A DNA stretch of 64,000 bases from Desulfuromonas acetoxidans DSM 684. GTDB lineage: Bacteria > Desulfobacterota > Desulfuromonadia > Desulfuromonadales > Desulfuromonadaceae. The notes beneath the pieces were generated by a model. That model was not told where the DNA came from. It did not search any database and saw only the letters and a list, made by a program, of their open reading frames with translations. The stretch's first letter is position 1, and the number at the start of each line of letters is the position of its first letter. The translations under genes were made by a program, and so were the position numbers. Positions 45,170 through 54,445 of this stretch are shown in pieces. Where the stretch lies: contig NZ_AAEW02000014.1 of assembly GCF_000167355.1 (NCBI RefSeq), positions 1 through 64,000 of the forward strand, given 5' to 3'.

Positions 45170-46348
45170 ATGATTTCGTTTAGAAAATGCAACATTGCCG
45201 CATCAGTGGCCAGCCTGGTTCTGATGGCGACAACAGCTTTCGCCGGTCCCACCTGGACCTTTGGCCCTGACGATGAAGGCTTGTTGAAACTCGATTACAA
45301 AGGGCAGTTTCAGCTTGATTATCGCGACACCGGTTCCGGAAGCGGTGGTGATGATGACACCATGGAATTCAACTTCCGCCGTAACCGGATTGCCCTGATG
45401 GGGGCGTATGGCAACTTGGGAATTTATGCGCAGACGGAATATACCGAAGATGTCAATGTCGGTCCGTTCACGGTCAGTGACGGTTCGAGCAACACCTTTC
45501 AAATGTTGGACGCCCAGATTCGCTACAAGTTCAATGACGCTTTTCGGGTGCGTGCCGGTAAATTCAAGTACAATCTGACCCGTGAAAATCTTGAAGCCTG
45601 CGAAAAGCCATTAACTCTGGATCGTTCCGTGCTGATCCGGGCACCATACGTCTCCACACGCGACAAAGGGGTTGCCGTATGGGGCAATCTGTTTAACGAT
45701 ATTTTCCAATACCGTCTGGATGTTATGAATGGTCGCACCGATTCGGTGTCGGCACCGGATTCCAACTTCCGCTACAGTGGCCGTGCGCACGTGACGTTCC
45801 TCGATGGCGAAAAAGGCTATGGTTACAAAGGGACCTACATGGGCAAGAAAAAAGTCATTACCCTGGGTGCCGCTTATTCCGTCGAGCAGGATGTGGCCTA
45901 CGCTGATTGCACGAATGAAACCGGCGCGGTGGATTACAAGGCCTGGACCGTTGACCTGTTTGCGGAATATCCCATCGAAGGGATCGGCACCTTTACCCTG
46001 TCGACCGCCTATGTGGACTATGACCTCGATGACGCCTACCAGGGGGCTGATCCTGACTCCGGCGTGATCGGTGTCAACGGTGAGAAGAACGGTGGTTACA
46101 CCAAAGTGGCCTACATGTTGCCGGAACTGCCGTTACAATTTTTCTTCCGTGCTGAAAACTGGTCTCTGGTTGAGTTGGACGGTGTCTATGATCAGGAGAT
46201 TGACTGGTATGGTGGTGGTTTCAATTACTACTTCCGTGGTCAGAACCTTAAATTGACGGTTGAATATTCAGCCGTCGAGTTTGACACAGAGTCCAGCAAC
46301 TATGAGGATTTCGATAGCCTGACAGCACAATTGCAAGTGGTCTTTTAA
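45170..46348 (+). CDS. outer-membrane porin (ExtI-like / OprP-type)
   Basis: A 392-residue beta-barrel with a signal peptide (cleavage near TTAFAGPTW) and a typical porin ending (SLTAQLQVVF). NFRRNRIALMGAYGNLGIYA and RAGKFKYNLTRENLEACEKP resemble the phosphate-selective porin superfamily, to which Geobacter ExtI belongs. It is in one operon with the rhodanese lipoprotein (28-bp gap, RBS AAGGAGAG). It may admit selenite, tellurite or another oxyanion. That role is inferred from the neighbours. Confidence 0.8.
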   Translation: MISFRKCNIAASVASLVLMATTAFAGPTWTFGPDDEGLLKLDYKGQFQLDYRDTGSGSGGDDDTMEFNFRRNRIALMGAYGNLGIYAQTEYTEDVNVGPFTVSDGSSNTFQMLDAQIRYKFNDAFRVRAGKFKYNLTRENLEACEKPLTLDRSVLIRAPYVSTRDKGVAVWGNLFNDIFQYRLDVMNGRTDSVSAPDSNFRYSGRAHVTFLDGEKGYGYKGTYMGKKKVITLGAAYSVEQDVAYADCTNETGAVDYKAWTVDLFAEYPIEGIGTFTLSTAYVDYDLDDAYQGADPDSGVIGVNGEKNGGYTKVAYMLPELPLQFFFRAENWSLVELDGVYDQEIDWYGGGFNYYFRGQNLKLTVEYSAVEFDTESSNYEDFDSLTAQLQVVF

Positions 46349-46374
46349 TCGCCTCGCAACACCGTTACCATCCC

Positions 46375-46404
46375 GTGCCCGCAGAGGCTTCCCTCTGCGG
46401 GCAC
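46375..46404 (+). terminator. strong hairpin after the porin gene
   Basis: GTGCCCGCAGAGG and CCTCTGCGGGCAC make a perfect 13-bp stem with a CTTC loop, but no U-run follows. It may be a 3'-end stabiliser that allows partial read-through to the thioredoxin gene. Confidence 0.55.
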
Positions 46405-46503
46405 ATTAAGTTGCAACGCAAGCAATCTTCCCTTTTGCACCCTCAGAAAATACGCCATACTGCATAAGCAACACCCGCAACCACCACACAGAGGATTACC
46501 GCC

Positions 46504-46857
46504 ATGAGATCATTAATCATTTCTTTTGCCGCGCTACTTCTGCTGGCCACGGCCAGCCTGGCAGACACTCTCCCCAAGCTTGTCGATGTCGGAGCGGACA
46601 AATGTATCCCCTGCATCAAGATGGCACCCATTCTTGAAGATCTGAAAAAAGATTTCGCCGGACAACTTGATGTGCAGTTTGTTGACGCCTGGAAAAACCG
46701 CGAGGAGGCTCGCCTTTATCACGTGCGCCTCATTCCTACCCAGATTTTTTATGCCGCTGATGGCAAAGAGTTGTTCCGTCACACCGGTTTCTTCAGCCGC
46801 GAAGAGATTCTCGCCAAATGGCAGGAACTCGGCTACCCGTTCAAGGAAACACCCTGA
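46504..46857 (+). CDS. exported thioredoxin-fold protein, CIPC active site
   Basis: A 117-residue protein with a signal peptide (ends near ATASLADT) and a thioredoxin fold. The active site is KCIPC in VGADKCIPCIKMAPILEDL, and the cis-Pro region is RLIPTQIFYAADGKEL. It probably acts as a periplasmic thiol reductant. It overlaps the CcdA gene at TGATG and is therefore its likely redox partner. Confidence 0.87.
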   Translation: MRSLIISFAALLLLATASLADTLPKLVDVGADKCIPCIKMAPILEDLKKDFAGQLDVQFVDAWKNREEARLYHVRLIPTQIFYAADGKELFRHTGFFSREEILAKWQELGYPFKETP

Positions 46858-47555
46858 TGATTGAAAGCCTGCTGTCAACGCTGAGTCAGGCCGTATCGGC
46901 GACTCCGGCCATCGCCCTGATAGCCGCAGCCGGGTGGGGCGTTTTGAGCATCCTCCTGTCACCCTGCCACCTGGCGAGTATCCCGCTGATCGTCGGCTTT
47001 ATTGACGGCCAGCAGATCAGCACCCGCCGGGCATTTATCGTCTCCAATCTGTTCGCTGTCGGTATTTTGCTGTCCATTGCCCTGATCGGTGTCATCACGG
47101 CGTTGGCCGGGCGCATGCTCGGTGATCTCGGCAGTTACGGCAACTGGCTGGTTGCCGCCATTTTCCTGGTCTTCGGCCTGCATCTTCTTGGCGTGTTGCC
47201 CATGCCGTGGTCAGGTCCGGGGACCATTCACACCTCCCGCCGCGGCTTATTGGCCGCGTTCACCATGGGACTGATCTTCGGTATTGCCCTCGGCCCCTGT
47301 ACCTTTGCCTTTATGGGGCCGGTGCTCGGTGTGGCGTTTGCCGAAGCCAATGACCATCTGATCTATGCCATCTCTCTGCTGCTCGCCTATGGTATGGGCC
47401 ATTGTTCCGTCATTGTGCTAGCCGGTACGTTTACCGAAATCGTCCAAAGCTATCTCAACTGGAACGAGACATCGCAAGGCACTCTGTGGCTGAAACGGAT
47501 CTGCGGAGTTCTGGTGATCGCCGGCAGCGGCTGGCTCATCTATACAGCGCAATGA
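46857..47555 (+). CDS. CcdA/DsbD-like transmembrane electron-transfer protein
   Basis: A 232-residue membrane protein with six hydrophobic segments and the two conserved Cys-Pro type sites, LLSPCHLASIPLIVGF and ALGPCTFAFMGPVLG, which shuttle electrons from cytoplasmic thioredoxin to the periplasm. The ATG overlaps the stop of the thioredoxin gene (TGATG). Together they would keep a periplasmic partner reduced, here plausibly the rhodanese lipoprotein. Confidence 0.87.
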   Translation: MIESLLSTLSQAVSATPAIALIAAAGWGVLSILLSPCHLASIPLIVGFIDGQQISTRRAFIVSNLFAVGILLSIALIGVITALAGRMLGDLGSYGNWLVAAIFLVFGLHLLGVLPMPWSGPGTIHTSRRGLLAAFTMGLIFGIALGPCTFAFMGPVLGVAFAEANDHLIYAISLLLAYGMGHCSVIVLAGTFTEIVQSYLNWNETSQGTLWLKRICGVLVIAGSGWLIYTAQ

Positions 47556-47573
47556 CGTCACTTATGAGACAGA

Positions 47574-47609
47574 CAAAAAAAGCCCCGGTATCCTGCGATA
47601 CCGGGGCTT
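47574..47609 (-). terminator. intrinsic terminator of livK
   Basis: AAGCCCCGGTATC (47580-47592) pairs with GATACCGGGGCTT (47597-47609). Read on the minus strand it is followed by a run of eight U, so it ends livK. It may also stop the convergent ccdA transcript. Confidence 0.85.
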
Positions 47610-47631
47610 GTGCGTTGGCTGTTCTTTCAGT

Positions 47632-48783
47632 TTAGTCGGCCATGACAAACTGGCCGTCTTTGACCTGAACAATCACCATGGAACTGGTATCGAGACCGTT
47701 GTGGTCTTCGGCAGTCAGGTTATAAATTCCCGACACACCGACATAGCCTTTGGTGTTTTCAATCGCCTCACGCAGAGCCGCCTTATCGGTGCCCACCTGC
47801 TTCATGGCGTTGGCCACAATCATAATCGCGTCCCAGGCGTAGCCAGAGTGGGTATTGATGGGAAACTGCTTGTCGTAACCCTTCTCCTTGTAAAGCTGTA
47901 TAAACTCCTGAATCACCGCTTTTTGCGGGTCGCTATCAGGCAGGGCGTCAGCCACCAGCAACTTGGTGGACGGCATGCGGTCGCCCTCGCTGGCACTGCC
48001 GGCCAGTTCGATGTATTTAGGATCGGGCAGGCCGTGGCACTGGAACAGCGGCAAATCAATGCCCAGTTGCGCCTTGTTTTTGGCGACAATTGATCCCGCC
48101 GGGCCAATGGTCCAGGTGACGATGGCTTGAGGGTTGGCATTTTTGGCGTTGGTCAGTTGCGCGGTCATATCGGTGTCGCGGGTACCAAACGACTCCTCGG
48201 CGAGGATCTCAATGCCGTACTCAGGAGCCAGCTTTTTGATCCAGCGGGCACCGTCCTTGCCAAAACCGTCAGCAGCGGACAGCAGGGCGATCTTGGTCAG
48301 CCCCTTGGCGCGCAAATAGTCAAACAACCGCTGAACGGCAATGCTGGAACGCTGGGGAGATTTAAATACCCAGTCAAACGGGCCGAACTTGCCACCCATG
48401 ATCACCGGATCACCACCGACAGTCATGAAGATCGGCGTTTTGCCTTTGCCGGCCATAGCTTTAACGGTCATACCGGTATCGGTCATGGTCGGGCCGATAA
48501 TGGCGACCACATTATCCTTGTAGATAAATTTCTTGGCCAGAGATGCGGCCTTGGCCGGATTGGCTTCGGTGTCACCGATCACCAGCTCCAACTGTTTGCC
48601 GTTGATGCCGCCTTCGCTGTTGATCTTATCGACAACCATCTCCGCCACCAGTTTGGTGGGGGTGCCGATGAACGCGGCGCGACCGGACAGGTCAAAGAAC
48701 GCGCCGAGTTTGATGGTGTCTGCAGCAATGGCCGGGCTGGCCAGAAGCAGCAGGGCCAGCAGAAGAATTGCCAGTTTTTTCAT
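47632..48783 (-). CDS. livK: LivK-type branched-chain/aromatic amino-acid binding protein
   Basis: A 383-residue periplasmic binding protein: a signal peptide (cleavage near SPAIAADT), then the Peripla_BP_6 fold with DLSGRAAFIGTPTKLVAEMV, LVIGDTEANPAKAASLAKKF and YAWDAIMIVANAM. It is expressed away from livH and the rest of the transporter, with its own promoter region and a palindrome at 48831-48858. Neighbouring iorAB and paaK genes suggest that aromatic amino acids or arylacetates are bound. Confidence 0.9.
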   Translation of the reverse strand: MKKLAILLLALLLLASPAIAADTIKLGAFFDLSGRAAFIGTPTKLVAEMVVDKINSEGGINGKQLELVIGDTEANPAKAASLAKKFIYKDNVVAIIGPTMTDTGMTVKAMAGKGKTPIFMTVGGDPVIMGGKFGPFDWVFKSPQRSSIAVQRLFDYLRAKGLTKIALLSAADGFGKDGARWIKKLAPEYGIEILAEESFGTRDTDMTAQLTNAKNANPQAIVTWTIGPAGSIVAKNKAQLGIDLPLFQCHGLPDPKYIELAGSASEGDRMPSTKLLVADALPDSDPQKAVIQEFIQLYKEKGYDKQFPINTHSGYAWDAIMIVANAMKQVGTDKAALREAIENTKGYVGVSGIYNLTAEDHNGLDTSSMVIVQVKDGQFVMAD

Positions 48784-48830
48784 TGTGTCCTCCCGGAAAA
48801 GTTATCCGCATCCTGTCATTACCAGGACGC

Positions 48831-48858
48831 GATAAATACCATTTCATGCGTATTTATC
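48831..48858. promoter_or_regulatory. 9-bp-arm palindrome upstream of livK
   Basis: GATAAATAC, a 10-base spacer and GTATTTATC form a perfect inverted repeat 48 bp upstream of the livK ATG. It is a good operator candidate. No other copy was noticed near livH or iorA. Confidence 0.5.
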
Positions 48859-48890
48859 ATGACTTATAAATTGTGCATTTGCCCTTTTTC

Positions 48891-49706
48891 TCACAGATGG
48901 ACAGAGTTTGACAACTGCTTTCCTGTTACAGCACAGCCTCCGACAGCTGCGGACCCGTCAGCGGCAATCCCCAGTTTCTGACACAACGCCACAAAGGGCC
49001 CCTGTTCGGGCTGCTGTTTATAGGCGCGCAATAGCGGCCGCAACTCTTCCTGACTGGGCAGATCCAGACCCAATTGAAACATCTCGGCCAACCGAGTGCC
49101 CCACAGCAATCCCTGCACCAATGACGTGACATTGTTGGGCCGCCGCTGGTCGCTGGCATGGCTGAAATCGATCAGGGTGATCCGGCCGTTGTCAATCAAC
49201 ACATGTTCGCCGGGATAACGTAACGCACCGTGGTCGAGGCCCAGACAGTCGAGAACATATCCCTGCTGCACCATCTGTCCCAACTGGTTCCTCAGTTCCT
49301 CACCGGAGCGGGAGACGTTCAGCCAGGTCGCTAAAGGAACACCACTGAGCTGCTCCATGACCAGAATATCATCACTGTGCGCATGGAGACGCGGACCGAT
49401 CCCCACACTGTTGGCTTGCTGCAGCAGGCGTGCTTCATTACGCAGATCCGTCTGGCGGCAATCAAGGCGACGCAGCTTAATGGCCACGGGGTGACCGTGA
49501 TGTTGGCCGCTGATGACCACACCGCAATAACCGTAACCCAGCACCGGCACGTTGAGAAGTTGCGTTGTACCGTGCTGCGTCAAGCTGGTGATGCCGAGCT
49601 GTTTCAGGCAGGCAAAACGCTGGGCAATGATCGCCTCCTCGCCCACGGGATAACCGAGCAAAGTGCGATACCCCGGATGGGGAAAAAAAGAGCTGTTCGG
49701 GAGCAT
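48891..49706 (-). CDS. RIO/Bud32-like small protein kinase
   Basis: A 271-residue kinase-like protein. Visible parts are VLGYGYCGVVISG (glycine loop), HPVAIKLRRLDC (catalytic Lys), ILVMEQLSGVPLATWL (hinge), LDHGALRYPGEHVLID (catalytic loop-like) and ITLIDFSHAS (DFG-like). It is shorter than eukaryotic-type kinases and nearest to the RIO/Bud32/lipopolysaccharide-kinase type. The target is unknown. I choose the ATG at 49706. The upstream 65 codons overlap the livH promoter region and are unlikely coding. It is divergent from livH. Confidence 0.72.
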   Translation of the reverse strand: MLPNSSFFPHPGYRTLLGYPVGEEAIIAQRFACLKQLGITSLTQHGTTQLLNVPVLGYGYCGVVISGQHHGHPVAIKLRRLDCRQTDLRNEARLLQQANSVGIGPRLHAHSDDILVMEQLSGVPLATWLNVSRSGEELRNQLGQMVQQGYVLDCLGLDHGALRYPGEHVLIDNGRITLIDFSHASDQRRPNNVTSLVQGLLWGTRLAEMFQLGLDLPSQEELRPLLRAYKQQPEQGPFVALCQKLGIAADGSAAVGGCAVTGKQLSNSVHL

Positions 49707-49895
49707 AAGAGAGGTCCGTTCATTTAAGTCGCATCGCGTGCCTGTATTGTTCAAAGGACAGCAGACAAAGTCAAGCCGTAACCGACACCATAATAGTGTG
49801 CCGGAACCCGCTCCAGACCGCTGTTTTCTTGACCTTTTCACCCATCTGGCATACCCTGTGCGGATTCTATGACTCCCTGACGAACGAGCGATTTT

Positions 49896-50762
49896 TTGCA
49901 AGCATCCAACGACCTTTTACAATTTATCATTGCCGGACTGACCAATGGTGCGATCTATGCCCTGATTGCGCTGGGCTTCAGCGTGGTGCACAACGCCATG
50001 GGCATTGTCAATTTTGTGCAGGTCGATTTCGTGTCTCTAGGCGGGATGCTGATGTTTTCCGCCCTGCTTACCCTCGGCCTGCCGATGATGCCGGGGGTGC
50101 TGCTGGCCGTGGCCGGAGTGGCTCTGGTGGCGATGCTGGTGGAGCGTTTCGGTTTACGGCCATCGCGCTCCCACAACGAGCTGGTGTTGATCTTTCTTAC
50201 CATCGGCTTGTCGATTATCCTGCGCGGGGCAATGAAAATGATCTGGGGCACCAACCGCATGGCCTTGCCGCCGCTCAGCGGTGAGAAGCCGATTGCCCTG
50301 TTCGGTGCCACCATCCTGCCGCAGGCGGTGTGGATTCTGGTGCTGACTGTGGTGGCGATCAGCCTGTTGCACTGGTTCTTTCACCACACACCGTTGGGGC
50401 TGGCCATGCGCGCCGTGGCATCGAATCCGACGGCGGCGGCTGTGGTTGGTATTCGCGGCGGACGCATCCGTCTGACCAGCTATGGCATTGCCGGGGCGCT
50501 GGGTGGTCTGGCCGGGGTGCTGGTGACACCGATCACCACCCTGAGTTACGATGTCGGCGTGCTGCTTGGTTTGAAAGGCTTTGCGGCGGCGATTCTTGGC
50601 GGTTTTGGTTCGTTTCCGGGGGCGATCCTTGGTGGCATTGGGCTGGGGTTGCTTGAATCACTCTCGGCTGGGTACTGGTCGAGTGCTTATAAAGATGTGG
50701 TGGCGTTTGTGGTGCTGCTGCTGGTGTTGTTTGTGCGGCCTAAGGGGTTGCTGGGGAAGTAG
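49896..50762 (+). CDS. livH: LivH-type branched-chain amino-acid ABC permease
   Basis: A 288-residue permease with eight or so hydrophobic segments: FIIAGLTNGAIYALIALGFS at the start, then GLAMRAVASNPTAAAVVGI and KGFAAAILGGFGSFPGAILG, the diagnostic cytoplasmic loop of LivH. The only suitable start is a TTG at 49896 with a weak ribosome site, suggesting low translation. The next transporter genes are displaced: livM lies 3.7 kb downstream behind iorAB and two repeat blocks. Confidence 0.9.
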   Translation: MQASNDLLQFIIAGLTNGAIYALIALGFSVVHNAMGIVNFVQVDFVSLGGMLMFSALLTLGLPMMPGVLLAVAGVALVAMLVERFGLRPSRSHNELVLIFLTIGLSIILRGAMKMIWGTNRMALPPLSGEKPIALFGATILPQAVWILVLTVVAISLLHWFFHHTPLGLAMRAVASNPTAAAVVGIRGGRIRLTSYGIAGALGGLAGVLVTPITTLSYDVGVLLGLKGFAAAILGGFGSFPGAILGGIGLGLLESLSAGYWSSAYKDVVAFVVLLLVLFVRPKGLLGK

Positions 50763-50833
50763 GTGTATTTCGATTGCTGTGTGCGGGTGGTTTGTAAAGA
50801 CTTGAACGGATGAGGTAAAACGATTACTTTTCC

Positions 50834-51315
50834 CACGTGACGTGGGCTTCCGCGCCCACACGTCGGGCCCCTTTTGCGTCGACAAAAGTGGCGCAAAATC
50901 GACCCCCGACCATTGCGCCCTACGGGTTCCCTCTCTCCACTCGCTTACGCCGTGATGTCGGCAAAAACTCGCTGACGCTCAAACAGTTTGCCGACAACCA
51001 TCACGTCGACACTCCTTGCGTTCGGCGCTGCTGAACGGGGGAGCTTGGGTGCTAAAACACCTGCCGCCTTTGCCTTTCCCGGGGTCCCCTGTAACGCAGC
51101 CGGAATAAAAGGGCGGACTGGCGAAATAGAAGGACAAACTGTTTGAGGGCTGTTGCAAACAGACCGAGTTTTTGTCCTTCCGCCAGGGAGCCCTTTTATG
51201 GAGGGAACCCCAAAGGGGCAAGGCGCGGGGTGTCGTTTCTTTGCTGACTTTCTTTGGACAAGCAAAGAAAGTCAGGCGACGTGTGGGGGCGCAACCCCAC
51301 GTCACGAGGGAAATC
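50834..51315 (+). repeat. composite intergenic repeat R6 (modules A-B-E)
   Basis: Module A at 50834-50920, module B at 50945-51010, module E at 51068-51315. The E stems are ATAAAAGGGC (51105-51114) with GCCCTTTTAT (51190-51199), TGGCG with CGCCA, AAGGACAAA with TTTGTCCTT, and the CTGTTTG/CAAACAG hairpin. It is almost identical, in opposite orientation, to R8. It fills the livH-iorA gap. Confidence 0.87.
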
Positions 51316-51423
51316 CCTCGGTTATCTCTGTTGATCTCCGCAGATGAGACCAGGCCCAAAGATGGGCCCGAGCTTTAAGCGGATATAAAAATACGAATCA
51401 ATACGTTGAAAAGGAAGCCATAG

Positions 51424-53271
51424 ATGGAACAACAGGTTGAACTACTGATGGGCAACGAAGCCATGGCCTGCGGACTGATCGAGTCCGGCTGCCAGGTGGT
51501 CGCCGCCTATCCGGGCACACCGTCCACAGAGATTCTCCAGGCGGTGGTTGATCGCCGTGCCACGGCCGAAGAGCCACTGCATATTGAGTGGTCGGTGAAT
51601 GAAAAAGTGGCCTTTGAAGTGGCGCTGGCCGCCAGCTACACCGGCAAACGTAGTGCCGCCATCATGAAACAGGTGGGGCTGAACGTTGCCGCCGACCCGT
51701 TCATGCGCAGCGCCTACCTCGGCGTCAAGGGTGGCTTTGTCACCATCGTTGCCGATGATCCCGGTCCGCACAGCTCGCAGAACGAGCAGGACACCCGACT
51801 GTTCTGCCTGCAGGGACGGGTGCCGGTGTTCGATCCGGCCAGCCCGGCCGAAGCGAAAGAATTGTTGCCGCTGGCGTTTGAATTGTCGGAAAAATACGAA
51901 ATGCTCACCGTCTTGCGTCCGGCCACGCGCATCTGCCACTCGCGGCAGAATGTCAGCCACCAGCCGGTCCAGCAGTTGAAACGCAGCGCCCGCTTTGAAA
52001 AAGATCCCAATCGCTGGGGTGCGACTCCGGCGTTTTTGCCCGCCCTGCACCGCAAGCTCAACGACAACCTCGTCGCCTTTGCCGCCGAACCGGCGGTCCA
52101 GCCGCGCCTGACTCAAGGTGATGGCAGCAAAGCACGGCTGGCCCTGGTCGCCTCCGGCATTGTCTATGGCCATCTGGTCGACCTGCTTTCTGAACTGGAC
52201 TTGAGCAATGTGGTGGACCTGTATCAGGTGGTGATGCCCTACCCGCTCAACAGCGCCTGGATCGACACAATGCACGCGGACTATGACCGGGTGATGATCC
52301 TCGAAGAAACCTACCCGGTGATCGAAATGCAACTGGCCCATGGCGGTGCTTTCGGCAAACAGAGCGGTGATATTGTTAAGGAAGGGGAACTGACGCCCGA
52401 TGTGGTGCATGAAGCGCTGGCCCGTTTCCTCGATCTGGAAGCTCCGGCTCCCGCCCCGGCCAACAGCCGTGGTCAACGGCCGTCGCTGTGTCCGGGCTGC
52501 CCGCACCGCAGCGCGTTTTACAGCATTAAAAAGACCTTCCCCAAGGGGATTTTCCCGTCCGATATCGGCTGCTACACTCTCGGCGTTAACCTCAAGGTCG
52601 TGGATACTGCCCATTGCATGGGCGCCTGCATCAGCCAGGGCGCGGGTTTCTATCAAGCCTATGCCCAGGACGGTGAAGACTTCCCCACCGTGGTGGTCAC
52701 TATCGGTGACTCGACCTTTTTCCATTCCGGGGTGACGGCGCTGATCAATGCCGTGATCCAGAAGGCGCGCATCATCGTGGTGATTCTCGATAATGCTACT
52801 GCAGCCATGACCGGCGGTCAGCCGGTGCCGCATCTCGGTCGCACCGCTACCGGCGAAGCAACCAAGGCCATTGCCATTGAGCCGTTGGTAAAGGCCAGCG
52901 GGGTTGAGTTCCTCGAATGTTGCGATCCTTACCATAACGACGCGTTTGAAGACGCCTTGAAGCGAGCGGATGCCCATATCCGTGGCCCACAAGGCGGTGT
53001 GGCCGTGGTGATTTCACGGCACGGTTGCCTGATGGAGCGTGAGGTGGTGAAAAATCAGCCACGCTATGCCATGGAGATCACCAGCGACTGTATCGGCTGC
53101 CGCCGGTGTGTGGAAGCGTTTGAATGTCCGGCCTTGAGCATGGACGAGGCCACCACCATGGCGGTGCTCGATCAGGACCGCTGCATCGGCTGCGGCACCT
53201 GTATTCCGGTCTGTCCGGTACACGCCATCAAAGGGGCAATCAAAGGAACCAGCGAGGGGGAATTGTCATGA
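51424..53271 (+). CDS. iorA: indolepyruvate:ferredoxin oxidoreductase, alpha subunit
   Basis: A 615-residue subunit. It has an N-terminal pyrimidine-type domain (AYPGTPSTEILQAV), a central part with RICHSRQNVS, a TPP-binding domain with GDSTFFHSGVTALINAV and DNATAAMTGGQP, and a C-terminal ferredoxin domain with two Cys clusters (CIGCRRC and CIGCGTCIPVCP). With IorB it oxidatively decarboxylates aryl-pyruvates to aryl-acetyl-CoA, reducing ferredoxin. It overlaps iorB by four bases. Confidence 0.95.
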   Translation: MEQQVELLMGNEAMACGLIESGCQVVAAYPGTPSTEILQAVVDRRATAEEPLHIEWSVNEKVAFEVALAASYTGKRSAAIMKQVGLNVAADPFMRSAYLGVKGGFVTIVADDPGPHSSQNEQDTRLFCLQGRVPVFDPASPAEAKELLPLAFELSEKYEMLTVLRPATRICHSRQNVSHQPVQQLKRSARFEKDPNRWGATPAFLPALHRKLNDNLVAFAAEPAVQPRLTQGDGSKARLALVASGIVYGHLVDLLSELDLSNVVDLYQVVMPYPLNSAWIDTMHADYDRVMILEETYPVIEMQLAHGGAFGKQSGDIVKEGELTPDVVHEALARFLDLEAPAPAPANSRGQRPSLCPGCPHRSAFYSIKKTFPKGIFPSDIGCYTLGVNLKVVDTAHCMGACISQGAGFYQAYAQDGEDFPTVVVTIGDSTFFHSGVTALINAVIQKARIIVVILDNATAAMTGGQPVPHLGRTATGEATKAIAIEPLVKASGVEFLECCDPYHNDAFEDALKRADAHIRGPQGGVAVVISRHGCLMEREVVKNQPRYAMEITSDCIGCRRCVEAFECPALSMDEATTMAVLDQDRCIGCGTCIPVCPVHAIKGAIKGTSEGELS

Positions 53272-53774
53272 AACAGCAGATCATTGTCAGTGGTATCGGC
53301 GGACAAGGGGTGCTGTTTCTCACCCGGGTGATTGCCCAGGTGGCAGTGAATCGCGGCATCCCTGTATTGACTTCGGAAACCCACGGCATGGCCCAGCGCG
53401 GCGGCACCGTGTTGTCGTCGATCAAGGTCGGCGACTTTGCCAGCCCGTTGATTCGCGCCGGTCAGGCCGATGTCGGCCTGCTATTGTGGGACGCCAACCT
53501 CAGTGTGCATCAGCCGTTGCTGCGTGCCGATGGCACTCTGGTGATCAGCAGTGAACAGCCCGGTGTCGGCAAACGGATCGCTGCGGCCAAGTTGGCGCGG
53601 GATTTGGGTAATGCGGTACTAGCCAACCTGATTTTGCTCGGTTTAGCTGTGCGTGATGCGGTGTTGTTCTGTACGGCGGAAGAGTGTGAAGAGGCGATTC
53701 GTCAGTTGGCTCCTGAACGGTTTGTTGAGCAGAATTTGGCGGCTTTTCGACTTGGGTTGGAAGGGTCTGTCTAA
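53268..53774 (+). CDS. iorB: indolepyruvate:ferredoxin oxidoreductase, beta subunit
   Basis: A 168-residue gamma-domain subunit starting QIIVSGIGGQGVLFLTRVIA, with THGMAQRGGTVLSSIKVG and NLILLGLAVRDAV. It is slightly shorter than many homologues (about 190). The start is fixed by the ATGA overlap with iorA. It completes the two-subunit enzyme for aryl-pyruvate oxidation in the cytoplasm. Confidence 0.93.
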   Translation: MKQQIIVSGIGGQGVLFLTRVIAQVAVNRGIPVLTSETHGMAQRGGTVLSSIKVGDFASPLIRAGQADVGLLLWDANLSVHQPLLRADGTLVISSEQPGVGKRIAAAKLARDLGNAVLANLILLGLAVRDAVLFCTAEECEEAIRQLAPERFVEQNLAAFRLGLEGSV

Positions 53775-53814
53775 GCAGCTTGGGTGTTCTGGCGGGCTTC
53801 ATCTGTTTGCGAGG

Positions 53815-54405
53815 TTTGGTACGCACGTGACGTGGGCTTCCGCGCCCACACGTCGGGCCACTTTTGCGTCGACAAAAGTGGCGCAAAATCGACTTCCAAG
53901 GGGTAGTCATCAATCAGAATTCACGGAGTTGTTGCAGATCTTTTTCACGTCAGCGGCGTTATCGGTCGTCGCCATAGAATTACTATGGCTTCGCCCTCTG
54001 CCTTGTTGACGCAAAAAATCTCTAGCAACACCTCTCGTTCATCTGATCAATAACAACCCCAATGCGCCCTACGGGTTTCCTCACTGCTGAACGGTAGGAC
54101 AGGATTGCTAAATAACCCACGACTAAAGGGTGGGCTCCGCCCCACCCGTTTGATCGGTGCCACGGGAAAAATAGAGCGAGATGTAGGAACGTTATCAACG
54201 TTTTACGCCAGAGTTTCCAAGGCGCACGATTCGCCGACCTAAAGGGCGGCGAGCCGAATCTGTGAAGCAAAACGGAAACAGACTCAGTGTCGGTGTAGCT
54301 AGGTTCAGGAGAAGTTGAGCCGGTTTTTGCATCCTTTTGGGCGGCAAGCCAAAAGGATGTCGCCTGCCGGGGCGAAACCCGGCGAACTAGACCTTGCCCT
54401 CAAGC
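53815..54405 (+). repeat. composite intergenic repeat R7 (modules A-F-C-D)
   Basis: Module A at 53818-53900, F at about 53930-54090 (CCATAG/CTATGG), C with the covariant stem GGGTGGG/CCCACCC (about 54127-54147), D with CATCCTTTTGG (54330-54340) and CCAAAAGGATG (54349-54359). The last D pair is G-C here and A-T elsewhere. It fills the iorB-livM gap. Confidence 0.85.
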
Positions 54406-54445
54406 TTTTGATCTTAACAACAAAGAAAAAGGACCAAACACAGAC

